46,113 bases of DNA, taken from NCBI GenBank assembly GCA_902785555.1, contig CACZZB010000017.1:1-46113 (forward strand), read 5' to 3'. Of this stretch, positions 33,587-42,975 are shown one piece after another. Position 1 is the stretch's first letter; every line of letters starts with the position of its first letter. A model generated the notes under the pieces. The model was not told the DNA's origin and ran no database searches. It saw nothing but the letters and a program-made list of their open reading frames with translations. The translations under genes and the position numbers were made by a program. The stretch is from an uncultured Ruminococcus sp. Lineage in GTDB: Bacteria; Bacillota; Clostridia; Oscillospirales; Acutalibacteraceae.

Positions 33587-34870
33587 TCACTTATTTTTTT
33601 TATTAAAGCCTGAGATAATATCTTTTATTTTTTTATTTTCGGGCTTGACTCTCTTAGGCTCATACGTTTCAATGCTTTTATTTACCATTGCATATTTTTC
33701 CTGAGGAATGTTCTTGTCTTTTATTTTATTATTCACGAAACGCATTAAAAGAGTATACAGAACAGATGTCACGGGACCGCATACAAGAAGTCCCACTATT
33801 CCGAAGAATCCGCTGAAAATAACTATCGCCGCTATCATTATGATAGGCGGAAGTCCGATATTTGAACCTACAACTCTCGGATATATCAGATTTCCCTCAA
33901 TCTGCTGCAAACATACCATGAAGACTATAAACCATATTGCCTGTATCGGGCTGACTGTCAGAATAAAAAGAGTTCCTATAACTGTGCCTATCGTTATTCC
34001 GAACATAGGTATCCATGAACATATCGCTATCAGCACGGCAACGAGCGACGCATACGGAAATCCAAGTATTGCCATGCCGAAACCTGTCAGGCAACCTATT
34101 ATCACACATTCCATCATCTGACCCGTTATGCTGTTATAAAATGACTTGTTTGTCATAATACCTACTTCTATAACATAGTCAACGGCTTTTGACGGAAGAA
34201 GGGCATATAATATTTTTTTTACGTTTGAGGAAATTTTTTCTTTATTTGCAAGAAAATACACTGCAAGCACTATTCCTAAAAATATATTAACGACGGTGCT
34301 TATGACAGATGACAAAACCTTCATTGTTGAACTCAGAAGATCCATTGTCGAACTGAAAAAATTTGAAATATTGCTCGTTATAAAACCGCTTATATTGGAA
34401 CCCATAGAGCCCCAGTCAACATCAAGAACATCTATGATAGGCTTTGCCCAATCATATCTGTTGCTCCAGTCCGTCAAGGTATCCTGTACCTGTTCAAATG
34501 CAACAGGGATTGAACCTGCTATTTTTTGCAGACTGTTGCTTATTTCAGGTATGATTATAATAAGAAAAACTCCAAGTATAAGTACAAATATACTTATCGA
34601 CATAGTTATTGCAAGAGGTCTTCTCAATTTCTCTTTTATGGGACTCATAGGCTCACCGTTTTTTGAACGGAACATTCTGTTTTCTATTGCATTCAGCGGG
34701 ACATTCAGGAAGAATGTAAAACAGCCTGCTATTATAAACGGTATAAATATCTGCAGAAGCCAGACCAAAAAAGAACCTATTATATCCAAATGCTGAAAGC
34801 CTATATATACAAGAATTATACATACAGCAAGAAAAAATATTTTTATTATGGTTTTTCTGTCCATATTCAT
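33587..34870 (-). CDS. AI-2E family membrane protein (UPF0118/PerM-like)
   Basis: About 427 residues from the ATG at 34870, preceded by GGAGAG; the longer frame to 34954 overlaps the promoter and is rejected. There are about eight hydrophobic helices, two at the start, then a long soluble loop (SLQKIAGSIPVAFEQVQDTLTDW), and five or six after it, ending in a basic tail. The region VVGSNIGLPPIIMIAAIVIF and GPVTSVLYTLL are typical of the family. Members were once tied to autoinducer-2 export; many act as ion or small-molecule transporters, for example Na+/H+ exchange. The substrate cannot be told. Confidence 0.9.
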   Translation of the reverse strand: MNMDRKTIIKIFFLAVCIILVYIGFQHLDIIGSFLVWLLQIFIPFIIAGCFTFFLNVPLNAIENRMFRSKNGEPMSPIKEKLRRPLAITMSISIFVLILGVFLIIIIPEISNSLQKIAGSIPVAFEQVQDTLTDWSNRYDWAKPIIDVLDVDWGSMGSNISGFITSNISNFFSSTMDLLSSTMKVLSSVISTVVNIFLGIVLAVYFLANKEKISSNVKKILYALLPSKAVDYVIEVGIMTNKSFYNSITGQMMECVIIGCLTGFGMAILGFPYASLVAVLIAICSWIPMFGITIGTVIGTLFILTVSPIQAIWFIVFMVCLQQIEGNLIYPRVVGSNIGLPPIIMIAAIVIFSGFFGIVGLLVCGPVTSVLYTLLMRFVNNKIKDKNIPQEKYAMVNKSIETYEPKRVKPENKKIKDIISGFNKKNK

Positions 34871-34903
34871 ATACTTTTCACTCTCCGATAACAATATAAG
34901 AAT

Positions 34904-34932
34904 ATTATAAAACAAACATTCTATAAATGCAA
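34904..34932 (-). promoter_or_regulatory. Promoter of the AI-2E-family gene
   Basis: TTGCAT (34927-34932), 17 bases, TATAAT (34904-34909) on the minus strand. Confidence 0.65.
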
Positions 34933-34951
34933 ATAGTTTTATATGATTTCG

Positions 34952-34995
34952 CAAAAAATAAAAAGCGATGTACCGTTTTTCAGACGATACACCGC
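34952..34995 (-). terminator. Terminator of the transglutaminase-like gene
   Basis: GCGGTGTATCG and CGGTACATCGC pair on the minus strand (34985-34995 with 34965-34975, wobble pairs included), followed by a T-rich run down to 34952. Confidence 0.82.
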
Positions 34996-35010
34996 CATAA
35001 TCAAATTTTC

Positions 35011-36741
35011 TTATCTCAACGTAAAGTATATTGTCATCTGTTCATATGAACTTATTTTCCAAGCCATATACTCACAGCTTGTACTTGATACCTTGCGTGA
35101 TGCAGTTCCTGCATCAACTCCGGCATAGAAAACATCCGTTGCACTCATATCATCCGTCTTATAAATGACAGTAAACTGTGTTTTGCCTTTTGCAAGAATA
35201 TCCGAGGCTGCTGCCTTTACTTCATCTGTAGTTTCACAATAGAACCAGTCCTCATTATTTGCAAGTTCCTGTTCAAGAACATCACCTGTTATAACTTCCA
35301 CAGGCTGATCGGCTGTACAGTTGTATCTTGTCTGACCGGGATCTGCCTGATGATTTCTGTTGAAGCTCTTATCCGGTACAAGAAAATAATCATATACAAG
35401 ATTATCAAAGTCAGTTTCTCCTGCTATAATCGGGTCATCCCATGTAACGTCGATATTATACCAGTTTCCGTCAACTTTTATCTGATTCCATGCATGATTT
35501 TCAGCACTTCCCGTACTGTTGTAGCCGACTCCCGTCACCCTTATAGCTTCAAAGCCCGCACACTGTGCCATCTGCAAAAATGCCTTTGAATAGCCGTCGC
35601 AAACAGCCTTTCTGTTTTCAAAGAGACCCTCGGCGGTATAATCTTCATCGGGAACAGTTCCGTTTCTCAGATTTTCTATATCATAATCGACATTATTGAC
35701 AAGCCAGTCATGTATTGCCTTGACCTTCTGTACCTGTGTCATAGAGTCATCTATTATCCTTGATGTTATGCCTTTGGCATCATTTTTTTCACGGACAACA
35801 TTCAAAGACAGGTATTTTTTCTCTATCTGACCGGCAGTATCCTTTGCCTTTACACAAACAGTATATTCACCGACAGCCTGAGGCTTAAATTCAACAGACG
35901 TTGATTTGCTGAAATTCTTGATGAACTTCCATGTAGTTGAGCCCTTTTCCTGTACGAAATAAGCGTAGGTATAATCTCCGCCTTTTGCTTCACCGTTTAC
36001 AACAACCGTATCGCCTATCTGTACAACTTCTTCATCAAGATAAGCATTCAATTCTATCTGACTTACCGGAACATTGAAATACTGTTTTACGACTGTTCCG
36101 TAGCTGTCCTTTGCTTTTATGCAAATACCGTAATTTCCTGTATAAGCCGGTTTCAATGATACCAAGGAAGCTGTGCTGAAATTTCTGACAGTTTTCCATG
36201 CACCGCCATCTCTGTTATAGAAATAAGCATAAGTATAATTTCCGCTTCCGCCCGTTGCCGAGGCTGTCATTGTTATCTGCTGTCCTTTCATAATGCTTTC
36301 GGGGCTTACAGCCGCCTGAATCGCAAGTGCAGGATTTACTTTTACGACAAAATATTTTTTCGTGACAGTACCGCTGCTATCTTTTACCTTGACGCATATA
36401 TCATAATCCGTAACAGTCTGAGGACAGAGTTTGACAGATTCTGTTGTACTGAAATTCTTTTTTGTGCTCCATTTATTTTCATAGCACTTCTTATAGAAAT
36501 ATGCATAGGTATACTCACCCGTGCCGCCGCTTGCAGAGCCTGTTATAGTGATATTTTTCTTAACGCCTATCGTTTCAAAATCAATAAATGAATTATTTGT
36601 AAGCACCGAAATTTCTTCTGCCGCAGCAACAGGCAATTCACCGTTTTCCACAGCCGATACATTCAAGGCTGTCATTCCGCCTGTAATAATCGTCAATGCA
36701 AGGGCTGCCGCAAAGCCTTTCTTCAAATATCCTTTAACCAT
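35011..36741 (-). CDS. Secreted protein with three tandem repeats and a transglutaminase-like domain
   Basis: 576 residues from the ATG at 36741 (AGGTG upstream). A signal peptide is clear: a basic start, AAALALTIITGGMTAL and a likely cleavage after SAVEN or earlier. Three repeats of about 90 residues follow (about 45-320). Each has YTYAYF, then NFST or NFSK, and ends with a YDICVK-like strand, which suggests Ig-like or Y_Y_Y-type folds. Next comes a transglutaminase-like domain with Cys in AVCDGYS (about 380), His in NHAWNQ (about 415) and Asp in DVTWDDP (about 430), the complete triad. A C-terminal domain of about 90 residues closes it. No sortase motif or dockerin is visible, so it is probably released or held non-covalently. 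A cell-wall peptide protease or cross-linking role is possible. Confidence 0.9.
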   Translation of the reverse strand: MVKGYLKKGFAAALALTIITGGMTALNVSAVENGELPVAAAEEISVLTNNSFIDFETIGVKKNITITGSASGGTGEYTYAYFYKKCYENKWSTKKNFSTTESVKLCPQTVTDYDICVKVKDSSGTVTKKYFVVKVNPALAIQAAVSPESIMKGQQITMTASATGGSGNYTYAYFYNRDGGAWKTVRNFSTASLVSLKPAYTGNYGICIKAKDSYGTVVKQYFNVPVSQIELNAYLDEEVVQIGDTVVVNGEAKGGDYTYAYFVQEKGSTTWKFIKNFSKSTSVEFKPQAVGEYTVCVKAKDTAGQIEKKYLSLNVVREKNDAKGITSRIIDDSMTQVQKVKAIHDWLVNNVDYDIENLRNGTVPDEDYTAEGLFENRKAVCDGYSKAFLQMAQCAGFEAIRVTGVGYNSTGSAENHAWNQIKVDGNWYNIDVTWDDPIIAGETDFDNLVYDYFLVPDKSFNRNHQADPGQTRYNCTADQPVEVITGDVLEQELANNEDWFYCETTDEVKAAASDILAKGKTQFTVIYKTDDMSATDVFYAGVDAGTASRKVSSTSCEYMAWKISSYEQMTIYFTLR

Positions 36742-36817
36742 CTTTACCACACCTTTCTTTTAGATTAATAATTAATGCCAACATAAAACTTTCCGAAACC
36801 GACACTTATATATTTTT

Positions 36818-36846
36818 ATTATATAATATTCAGCCATCAAAATCAA
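36818..36846 (-). promoter_or_regulatory. Promoter of the transglutaminase-like gene
   Basis: TTGATT (36841-36846), 17 bases, TATAAT (36818-36823) on the minus strand. Confidence 0.65.
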
Positions 36847-36905
36847 TATTATATAATTTTTTCCACCAATTGAATAATTTTTTCTATTTTTTTTAGACAA
36901 ATAAT

Positions 36906-36938
36906 ACAGACTGTTTGTAAAAGGTACAAACAGTCTGT
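36906..36938. terminator. Strong hairpin after the decarboxylase beta subunit gene
   Basis: ACAGACTGTTTGTA (36906-36919) and TACAAACAGTCTGT (36925-36938) form a perfect 14-base stem with a 5-base loop. Only a weak T-run follows, so it may be a terminator or an mRNA-stabilising hairpin at the end of the leuB operon. Confidence 0.75.
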
Positions 36939-36949
36939 AAAGGACATTA

Positions 36950-38188
36950 TTATTTCAATACGCTTATAAGAACACCCGCTGCAACAGCCGAGCCGATAAC
37001 GCCTGCTACATTCGGTCCCATAGCGTGCATAAGAAGAAAGTTTGCGGGATTTTCTTCCTGACCGACTTTCTGTGATATTCTCGCTGCCATAGGTACAGCC
37101 GATACGCCTGCCGAACCTATCAGCGGATTTACTTTTCCGTGAGTTGCCCAGCACATTATCTTGCCGAACAATACTCCGCAAGCCGTTCCGAGACAGAAGG
37201 CTATCAGACCGAGTGCTATTATTCCGAGCGTTTTCGGAGTAAGGAACAATGTTCCGCTTGCAGTTGCTCCGACTGTCACTCCGAGGAATATCGTTACTAT
37301 ATTCATCAGTTCATTCTGTGCCGTTTTCGCTATTCTTTCAACAACTCCGCTCTCTTTAAAGAGATTTCCGAGCATGAGCATACCTACAAGCGGTGCTGCA
37401 TCGGGAAGAAGTATTGCAACAAGAACTACAACGACTATCGGGAAAAGTATCTTTTCGAGTTTTGAAACGGGTCTTAACTGTTCCATTACGATAGAACGCT
37501 CTTTTTTAGTTGTAAGAAGTTTCATTATCGGGGGCTGTATTATCGGTACAAGCGCCATATAGGAGTATGCCGCAACCGCTATCGGTCCGAGCAGTTCGGG
37601 CGAAAGCTGTGAAGTTACGAATATAGCCGTAGGACCGTCCGCACCGCCTATTATTGCAATGGAACCTGCCTCTTTCGGCATAAATCCGAGTAAAATCGCT
37701 CCTATAAATGTAATAAATATACCTATCTGTGCAGCTGCACCGAGTATAAAGCTTTTCGGATTGGCTATCAGAGGACCGAAATCCGTCATTGCACCTATTC
37801 CAAGGAATATAAGGGGAGGGAATATTCCGAGATGTACTCCCTGATACAGATAATAGAACAATCCGCCGTTTTGAGTGACGTTGTAATATGTAACTCCTTC
37901 AAATACGGTAGTTGTATATGATGACGGGTCAAAGCCTGCTGCAATGACCTGCTGCTCCGTCATAAGCGTTGTTGACGGATTTCCCATGATTCCCGGGAAA
38001 ATATTCACCAGCATCATGCCGAATGCTATCGGCAATAACAACAACGGTTCATATTGTTTTTTGATAGCCAGAAACATTAATATAAACGAAATCGCTATCA
38101 TTACATAGTTTTCCCAGCTGAGAGAACAAAGTCCCGAATCCCTGAAAAGATTGACGATTATTTCCCCAAGCTGATTAAAAATATCCAT
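36950..38188 (-). CDS. Sodium ion-translocating decarboxylase, beta subunit (OadB/GcdB/MmdB-like)
   Basis: A 412-residue multi-pass membrane protein of the sodium-pump beta-subunit family. Landmarks are GIFPPLIFLGIGAMTDFGPL, the highly conserved GGADGPTAIF with its conserved Asp, NLFKESGVVERL-like, VTVGATASG and GSAGVSAVPMAARISQ. It decarboxylates the carboxybiotin carrier and couples that to Na+ export. Which acyl-CoA or oxo-acid is used depends on the alpha subunit, which is not in the window; nor is the biotin carrier. It is 52 bases after the gamma-subunit gene and ends the leuB operon. Confidence 0.93.
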   Translation of the reverse strand: MDIFNQLGEIIVNLFRDSGLCSLSWENYVMIAISFILMFLAIKKQYEPLLLLPIAFGMMLVNIFPGIMGNPSTTLMTEQQVIAAGFDPSSYTTTVFEGVTYYNVTQNGGLFYYLYQGVHLGIFPPLIFLGIGAMTDFGPLIANPKSFILGAAAQIGIFITFIGAILLGFMPKEAGSIAIIGGADGPTAIFVTSQLSPELLGPIAVAAYSYMALVPIIQPPIMKLLTTKKERSIVMEQLRPVSKLEKILFPIVVVVLVAILLPDAAPLVGMLMLGNLFKESGVVERIAKTAQNELMNIVTIFLGVTVGATASGTLFLTPKTLGIIALGLIAFCLGTACGVLFGKIMCWATHGKVNPLIGSAGVSAVPMAARISQKVGQEENPANFLLMHAMGPNVAGVIGSAVAAGVLISVLK

Positions 38189-38240
38189 TCAATTTTCTTC
38201 CTTTCAATTTAATTTCACGCAACTCATAATACATTATGAA

Positions 38241-38621
38241 TTAAAATGGTTTTGTGTTTTCGGCAATGCCTGCGTTGCCCCAAGAAGAACGTATCGAACG
38301 GGAACGCTTGATATTTTTAATTTTATGAGGTTTATTTCCGTATACAGCGTCAACTGCCGCTGCTATAACAGCTATTATTTCTTCGGGAATTTCTCCGTCA
38401 TCTTCCTCGATATCCTCTCTGACGATTGCTTTTACTGCGGATTTTTCTGTGTTTTCTTTATTTTGGGCAAGTTTCTTTTCTCTTTTATTTGATACTGCAT
38501 TTTGTGCAGACTGTATTATTTTTCCGTAAAGCGTGATTATGACTATCAGAAGTATCAGTACAACGAATACTATGACAAATCCCGCAATAAGAAGTGTCAA
38601 GGCAAGCTCTATATTTTTCAT
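38241..38621 (-). CDS. Sodium pump decarboxylase, gamma subunit-like (OadG)
   Basis: A 126-residue protein with one N-terminal membrane helix (about 6-32, very rich in Ile, Leu and Val). A charged, helical region follows, then the EEIIAVIAAAVDAVYG motif typical of the C-terminal part of OAD gamma subunits, and a basic tail. In known pumps the gamma subunit anchors the complex to the beta subunit. GGCGG precedes the ATG. It lies 25 bases after leuB and 52 before the beta-subunit gene. Confidence 0.85.
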   Translation of the reverse strand: MKNIELALTLLIAGFVIVFVVLILLIVIITLYGKIIQSAQNAVSNKREKKLAQNKENTEKSAVKAIVREDIEEDDGEIPEEIIAVIAAAVDAVYGNKPHKIKNIKRSRSIRSSWGNAGIAENTKPF

Positions 38622-38646
38622 ATCAGTTTTACCGCCTTTTTCTTTC

Positions 38647-39717
38647 TCATATCAAAGCACAAACTGCGTCACCCATCTCAGTTGTGCTTACTTTCTTTGT
38701 ACCCTCTGTGTAAATATCGGGTGTTCTTACAGTTTTAAGCACCTCTGCAACGGCATTTTCAATAGCGTCTGCTGCCTGCGGCTCATCAAGTGAATATCTC
38801 AGCATCATTGCCACTGAAAGTATAGTAGCCAGCGGATTTGCGATACCCTGTCCTGCGATATCGGGAGCTGAACCGTGTATCGGTTCATACATACCGAGCT
38901 TTGTACTGTTAAGACTTGCGGAAGCAAGCATACCTATTGAACCGCTTATCATTGACGCTTCATCAGAAAGTATATCACCGAATATATTCGAAGTAACTAT
39001 TACATCAAACTGTTTCGGATTTCTCACAAGCTGCATTGCACAGTTGTCTACATACAAATGATTGAGTTCAACTTCGGGATATTCCTTTGAAAGCTCTGTC
39101 ATAGTTGCTCTCCAGAGTCTTGAAGAATCAAGTACATTAGCCTTGTCAACGCTTGTCAGCTTCTTGTTTCTTTTCATAGCCATCTCAAAAGCTACTCTGC
39201 CGATACGTTCTATCTCATTGACATTATATTTCTCCGTATCATAAGCGGCTTTTACACCGTCTTCTTCAAACTGTCCCCTTTTGCCGAAATAGATTCCGCC
39301 TGTAAGTTCCCTGACTATCATTATATCCATTGCATCACCTATTATTTCACTCTTTAACGGTGATGCATCTTTGAGCTGTTCAAAGATGACTGCGGGACGG
39401 AGATTTGCAAAAAGTCCCAAAGCTCCTCTTATTCCGAGCAAGCCTGCCTCGGGACGATTATTTCCGGGCTGAGTGTCCCATTTCGGACCTCCTACCGCTC
39501 CCAAAAGAACCGAATCCGAAGCCTTGCACTTATCTATCGTTTCCTGCGGCAGCGGCACACCTGTTGCATCAATGGCACAGCCTCCCAAAAGTGCCTCTGT
39601 GTAGGTCACTTTGAAATCAAATTTTTCTGCTGTCTTGTCGAGGACTTTTACAGCCTCGTTCACAATTTCAGGTCCTATTCCGTCACCTTTGAGCAGTGTA
39701 ATGTTGTAATTCTTCAT
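38647..39717 (-). CDS. leuB: 3-isopropylmalate dehydrogenase
   Basis: A 356-residue enzyme of leucine biosynthesis that oxidises and decarboxylates 3-isopropylmalate with NAD+. Landmarks are [12 protein letters not shown] at the start, GAVGGPKWD, the substrate-binding [12 protein letters not shown], and the metal site [14 protein letters not shown] followed by [10 protein letters not shown] and [13 protein letters not shown]. Length is normal. AAGGAGAG precedes the ATG. The other leu genes are not in the window. Its pairing with sodium-pump subunits is unusual. Confidence 0.96.
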   Translation of the reverse strand: MKNYNITLLKGDGIGPEIVNEAVKVLDKTAEKFDFKVTYTEALLGGCAIDATGVPLPQETIDKCKASDSVLLGAVGGPKWDTQPGNNRPEAGLLGIRGALGLFANLRPAVIFEQLKDASPLKSEIIGDAMDIMIVRELTGGIYFGKRGQFEEDGVKAAYDTEKYNVNEIERIGRVAFEMAMKRNKKLTSVDKANVLDSSRLWRATMTELSKEYPEVELNHLYVDNCAMQLVRNPKQFDVIVTSNIFGDILSDEASMISGSIGMLASASLNSTKLGMYEPIHGSAPDIAGQGIANPLATILSVAMMLRYSLDEPQAADAIENAVAEVLKTVRTPDIYTEGTKKVSTTEMGDAVCALI

Positions 39718-39778
39718 TTGAATGTACTCTCCTTTGTATTTTTAAATAAATCAGCTTTCCGCTGTTACTCCAATATAA

Positions 39779-39807
39779 ATTATAATTTCTTTTACAAAAT
39801 TAGTCAA
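39779..39807 (-). promoter_or_regulatory. Promoter of the leuB-gamma-beta operon
   Basis: TTGACT (39802-39807), 17 bases, TATAAT (39779-39784) on the minus strand, 60 bases before leuB. No T-box or long leader is present, so leucine control is not by a T-box here. Confidence 0.75.
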
Positions 39808-39818
39808 GACTATTTGAT

Positions 39819-40289
39819 TCAAATAAACGGAAATATATTCGGAGGGTACACGCTTGCAAAAAGCAGTACGGCAAAAAATAACACAAAGGATATAAATATC
39901 GGTATCCAAAACAACTCTATCCTGCATTTAGATTTATTTATCCCGTATGAAAGAAATTCCGATACGCAAAGTGAAACAAATATCACCAAAAAAGTCGTTT
40001 TCCCGAATACAGCCAAAAGTATCACGGATAAAAACGCAAATCCGTGAAGCATTATTATCTTTGAACATACAAAATGCAGAAGTGACGGTCTAAGACATGA
40101 AAGCTCTATGAATACAAACATTATGTATACAAGTGCAAAAGGCTTTGTCATTTCCCACGGACTGCCGTTTACACTTGAAACAAGAATACTCCACGCTGCC
40201 CTGCCTGACGCTTCATAAGCAATATGAACAACATATCCGCATACAAACACCATCACCGAACTTATCAGCCAAAAATATTTTTTTATCAT
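39819..40289 (-). CDS. DUF6512-like membrane protein
   Basis: A 156-residue protein with about five hydrophobic helices, including the start (FWLISSVMVFVCGYVVHIA), the middle (LSVILLAVFGKTTFLVIFVSL) and the end. WSILVSSVNGSPWEMTKPF lies between the first two; such short loops with Trp and Glu occur in DUF6512-type proteins of Clostridia as I remember them. Function unknown. The ATG at 40289 is preceded by GGGTGA. A terminator follows the upstream 85-residue gene, so this is probably a separate unit. There is only about 30 bases between its end and the leuB promoter. Confidence 0.7.
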   Translation of the reverse strand: MIKKYFWLISSVMVFVCGYVVHIAYEASGRAAWSILVSSVNGSPWEMTKPFALVYIMFVFIELSCLRPSLLHFVCSKIIMLHGFAFLSVILLAVFGKTTFLVIFVSLCVSEFLSYGINKSKCRIELFWIPIFISFVLFFAVLLFASVYPPNIFPFI

Positions 40290-40309
40290 ACTATCACCCG
40301 AATTATTGC

Positions 40310-40354
40310 CAAAAAATTATACTGTGCAGTCAATTATATGACAATGCACAGTAT
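40310..40354 (-). terminator. Terminator after the 85-residue gene
   Basis: ATACTGTGCA (minus strand, 40345-40354) and TGCACAGTAT (40319-40328) pair; AATTTTTT follows on the minus strand. Confidence 0.75.
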
Positions 40355-40366
40355 AAAAATTCATGT

Positions 40367-40624
40367 TTATATGCAGAAAAGTGCCGTTATTATTCCTCCG
40401 ATTATTGCCGAACATACAAGCATTACAGCCTGTTTCAGCTTACCCCTTTTTGTTTTCATTGCCGACGGTACATCAAATTCTTTCAGCATTTTTTTGGCTT
40501 CATCTTCAAGTATCGCTCTCTGAACCGATGCATATTCGGGTTTGACTATCAGTATCGCTCTCTCATAATATTCATTTCCCGTGTCATGCAGTTCTATCAT
40601 TGTGTGATTTATTCCCTTTATCAT
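40367..40624 (-). CDS. Small tail-anchored hypothetical protein
   Basis: An 85-residue protein. The first 60 residues are soluble and helical (YYERAILIVKPEYASVQRAILEDEAKKML), then a basic KRGKLK stretch and a C-terminal membrane helix (LVCSAIIGGIITALF). The layout is that of a tail-anchored protein. GGGGAT before the ATG is an acceptable ribosome site. It has its own downstream terminator and a TATAAT at 40684-40689 (minus strand). I do not recognise the family. Confidence 0.7.
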   Translation of the reverse strand: MIKGINHTMIELHDTGNEYYERAILIVKPEYASVQRAILEDEAKKMLKEFDVPSAMKTKRGKLKQAVMLVCSAIIGGIITALFCI

Positions 40625-40736
40625 ATCCCCAAAAACCTCGCTTTCAATTTCGTATAATATTATTCTGAGCAGTTTTTTGATATATTATACTTTATGTAAA
40701 GTTGAAAACTCGGAAATTTTGGTTGAAAACTCTGTT

Positions 40737-40764
40737 AAAACAGTTGAAAAATACACTGTTTTTT
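40737..40764. terminator. Possible terminator near the GH31 gene end
   Basis: AAAACAGT (40737-40744) and ACTGTTTT (40755-40762) pair around 10 bases, with T-rich sequence on the plus strand and TTTT on the minus strand. Orientation is unclear; it may end the GH31 transcript. Short GTTGAAAA and TTTCAACATTC repeats surround it (40700-40820); I could not give them a meaning. Confidence 0.45.
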
Positions 40765-40833
40765 TAAATCTGCACTTTCAACATTCGGCACTTTCGGTAC
40801 TTTTGTCCCAAATTTCAACATTCAGTATTTTTA

Positions 40834-42909
40834 TTATTGGAAAAGAGAAAGTTTTACTATCGTCTTTTTGCTGACAGCTCCAAGCTGTTTGTCATTTTCC
40901 GCTATCGTAAAATCAATGAAATTTTCGGGAGAATCATAATTTTTTGAATATCCGTCATCTTCATACATCGTGTACGTTATTTCCTTATCCGTGAATGCGA
41001 TTATCTCGAATTTTGATGTATCGAGCATATCCGTACATTCGACAGAACGGCACAGAGGAAGCAATTTATTTTTACGGATAAATACAGGAACTTCGCCCAA
41101 TCCGACCGAAATGAAATGTATGCCTTTGTGCATTACACAGCAGCTTCTTTTCGACGGTGAAGAAAAACGCACAAGAAGCATATCTTCGGGGAGATATACA
41201 TATCTGCCTATCGAATTCTGCTGATATACAGGTGTTATCATAATACTTTCGCCTATTATGAGCTGGTCTTCAACGGTCTTTGCAAATTCATCATCCGGAT
41301 ATTCAAAGCTCAGCGGCTTTATCATCATATCATTATTAAGACAGGCTTTCATATATTCACTGTAAAGATACGGGATAAGGCTGTATCTTATCGCAATGAT
41401 ATTTTTGAATTCTTCGGTATCACCGAAATTATAACACTCCTGATTTCTCGTTCCGAAAGCTGTATGATTACGCATAAGAGGAGTGAATATGCCAAAGGCA
41501 AGCCATCTCAAAAGCAAATCTCTCGTGCAGTTGGAACCGAATCCGCCAAGGTCTGCACCGCTGTACAAAAATCCGCACATATTGAGTGACGGCATCATCT
41601 TTATATTTAAAAGAAGATGTGACCACCACGACTGATTGTCACCTGTCCATATACCTCCGTAACGGTGCATTCCTATATAGGATGAACGTGAAAACAATAA
41701 CATTCTCTTATCGGGCTGTATATAGTCAAAAGCCTCGCCTGCCGCTCTTGTCATATTATATCCGTAAAGATTATGTACTTTATCGTGACGTACTATTTGA
41801 CCATCCATATTGTGATAGAACGATTCATAATCCTTTCTTCTGTTTGCAAGACCCGTTAACTTATCCCTGAGTTCAAAGAATTTGTTTGAATCATTCGTAT
41901 CAAAGTCAAAGTCTTTTATATATTCAACGGCTTCTTTTATCCCGTCATCCGTATAGAACATTGCCGGCTCGTTCATGTCATTCCAAAAGCCCTCTATACC
42001 GTCATCAATCAGTTTTTTATACTTGCTTCCGAACCAATTGCGGGCATTTGTATTCATAAAATCGGGAAAATGTGTTTTGCCCGGCCATACACCTGCCGTG
42101 AAATCACTTCCGTCTGCTTTCTTGCAGAAAAGCTGATAATATTTTCCTTCCTCGTATATATCATAGCCGTCCTCTATTTTCACCCCTGCATCTATTATCG
42201 GAACAAGTCTTATTCCCTGCTGACGCATTTCCTGCACGAATTCCCTGAAATTCGGGAATCTTTCCTCACTGACAGTGAAATCCTTGTAGCCGTCCATATA
42301 ATCTATATCCATATAAACAGCATCAAGAGGGATATGGTTTTCCCTGTAATTCTTCACAACCTCACGAATTTCATCTTCTGTATAATAACTCCATCTGCTC
42401 TGCTGAAAGCCGAATGACCATCTCGGAGCAATATAGCTTCTGCCTATCATCTTTCTGAACTGCTTCACGACATCATAGGCACTTGTTCCCTCAATGACAT
42501 ATATTTTCAGATTATCGTCCGACGGAGTTATTTTCAGAACATTCTTTGATGTATAGCCTATATCAAACTGTACCTGTGAGGGTGTGTCAACGAATATTCC
42601 TATATTTACTATACCGCTTATGACGATAAAATTATGTGCTCCGTATAAAGAACGTTTTTCCTCGGTATGCAAGGGGTCATCACTGCAAAAGCTCTCATAG
42701 ATATATCCTCTTTTGTTGATTCCCCTGTTAGCTTCTCCAAGACCGTATACTATATCATCATTTTCCATGAAGTATGTAAAAAACAATTTCCCGTCATCCG
42801 TCTTTATCTCATTGAGAGCCTGTATACTTTCCTTTTCGGCTTCAATATCCGTCACGACAGCATTGGTTTCTATGGGCTGTCCGTAAATATATTTTTTTAC
42901 CAAAATCAA
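40834..42909 (-). CDS. Glycoside hydrolase family 31 (alpha-glucosidase-like)
   Basis: About 691 residues, no signal peptide. The start is uncertain: AAGGA lies five bases before a TTG at 42909, while an ATG at 42915 overlaps that site and a TTG at 42903 would give LVKKYIYGQPI. The GH31 nucleophile region WNDMNEPAMFY is present, as are YMDIDYMDGYKDFTV, GGIWTGDNQSWW (probable acid/base Asp) and RNHTAFG. GH31 enzymes release glucose from alpha-glucosides or, in other branches, act on xylosides or transfer glucosyl units. Alpha-glucosidase is the best guess. It has its own promoter and leader. Confidence 0.9.
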   Translation of the reverse strand: MILVKKYIYGQPIETNAVVTDIEAEKESIQALNEIKTDDGKLFFTYFMENDDIVYGLGEANRGINKRGYIYESFCSDDPLHTEEKRSLYGAHNFIVISGIVNIGIFVDTPSQVQFDIGYTSKNVLKITPSDDNLKIYVIEGTSAYDVVKQFRKMIGRSYIAPRWSFGFQQSRWSYYTEDEIREVVKNYRENHIPLDAVYMDIDYMDGYKDFTVSEERFPNFREFVQEMRQQGIRLVPIIDAGVKIEDGYDIYEEGKYYQLFCKKADGSDFTAGVWPGKTHFPDFMNTNARNWFGSKYKKLIDDGIEGFWNDMNEPAMFYTDDGIKEAVEYIKDFDFDTNDSNKFFELRDKLTGLANRRKDYESFYHNMDGQIVRHDKVHNLYGYNMTRAAGEAFDYIQPDKRMLLFSRSSYIGMHRYGGIWTGDNQSWWSHLLLNIKMMPSLNMCGFLYSGADLGGFGSNCTRDLLLRWLAFGIFTPLMRNHTAFGTRNQECYNFGDTEEFKNIIAIRYSLIPYLYSEYMKACLNNDMMIKPLSFEYPDDEFAKTVEDQLIIGESIMITPVYQQNSIGRYVYLPEDMLLVRFSSPSKRSCCVMHKGIHFISVGLGEVPVFIRKNKLLPLCRSVECTDMLDTSKFEIIAFTDKEITYTMYEDDGYSKNYDSPENFIDFTIAENDKQLGAVSKKTIVKLSLFQ

Positions 42910-42975
42910 ACACATCCTTTATTTAAAGATAATACTATTGTATCACAAAAATATTTTTATTTCCACATAATTTTA

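Noticed and set aside
40700..40820. CRISPR-like or iteron-like array of GTTGAAAA and TTTCAACATTC repeats
   Set aside because: Copies are few, short and irregularly spaced; no spacers or cas genes.
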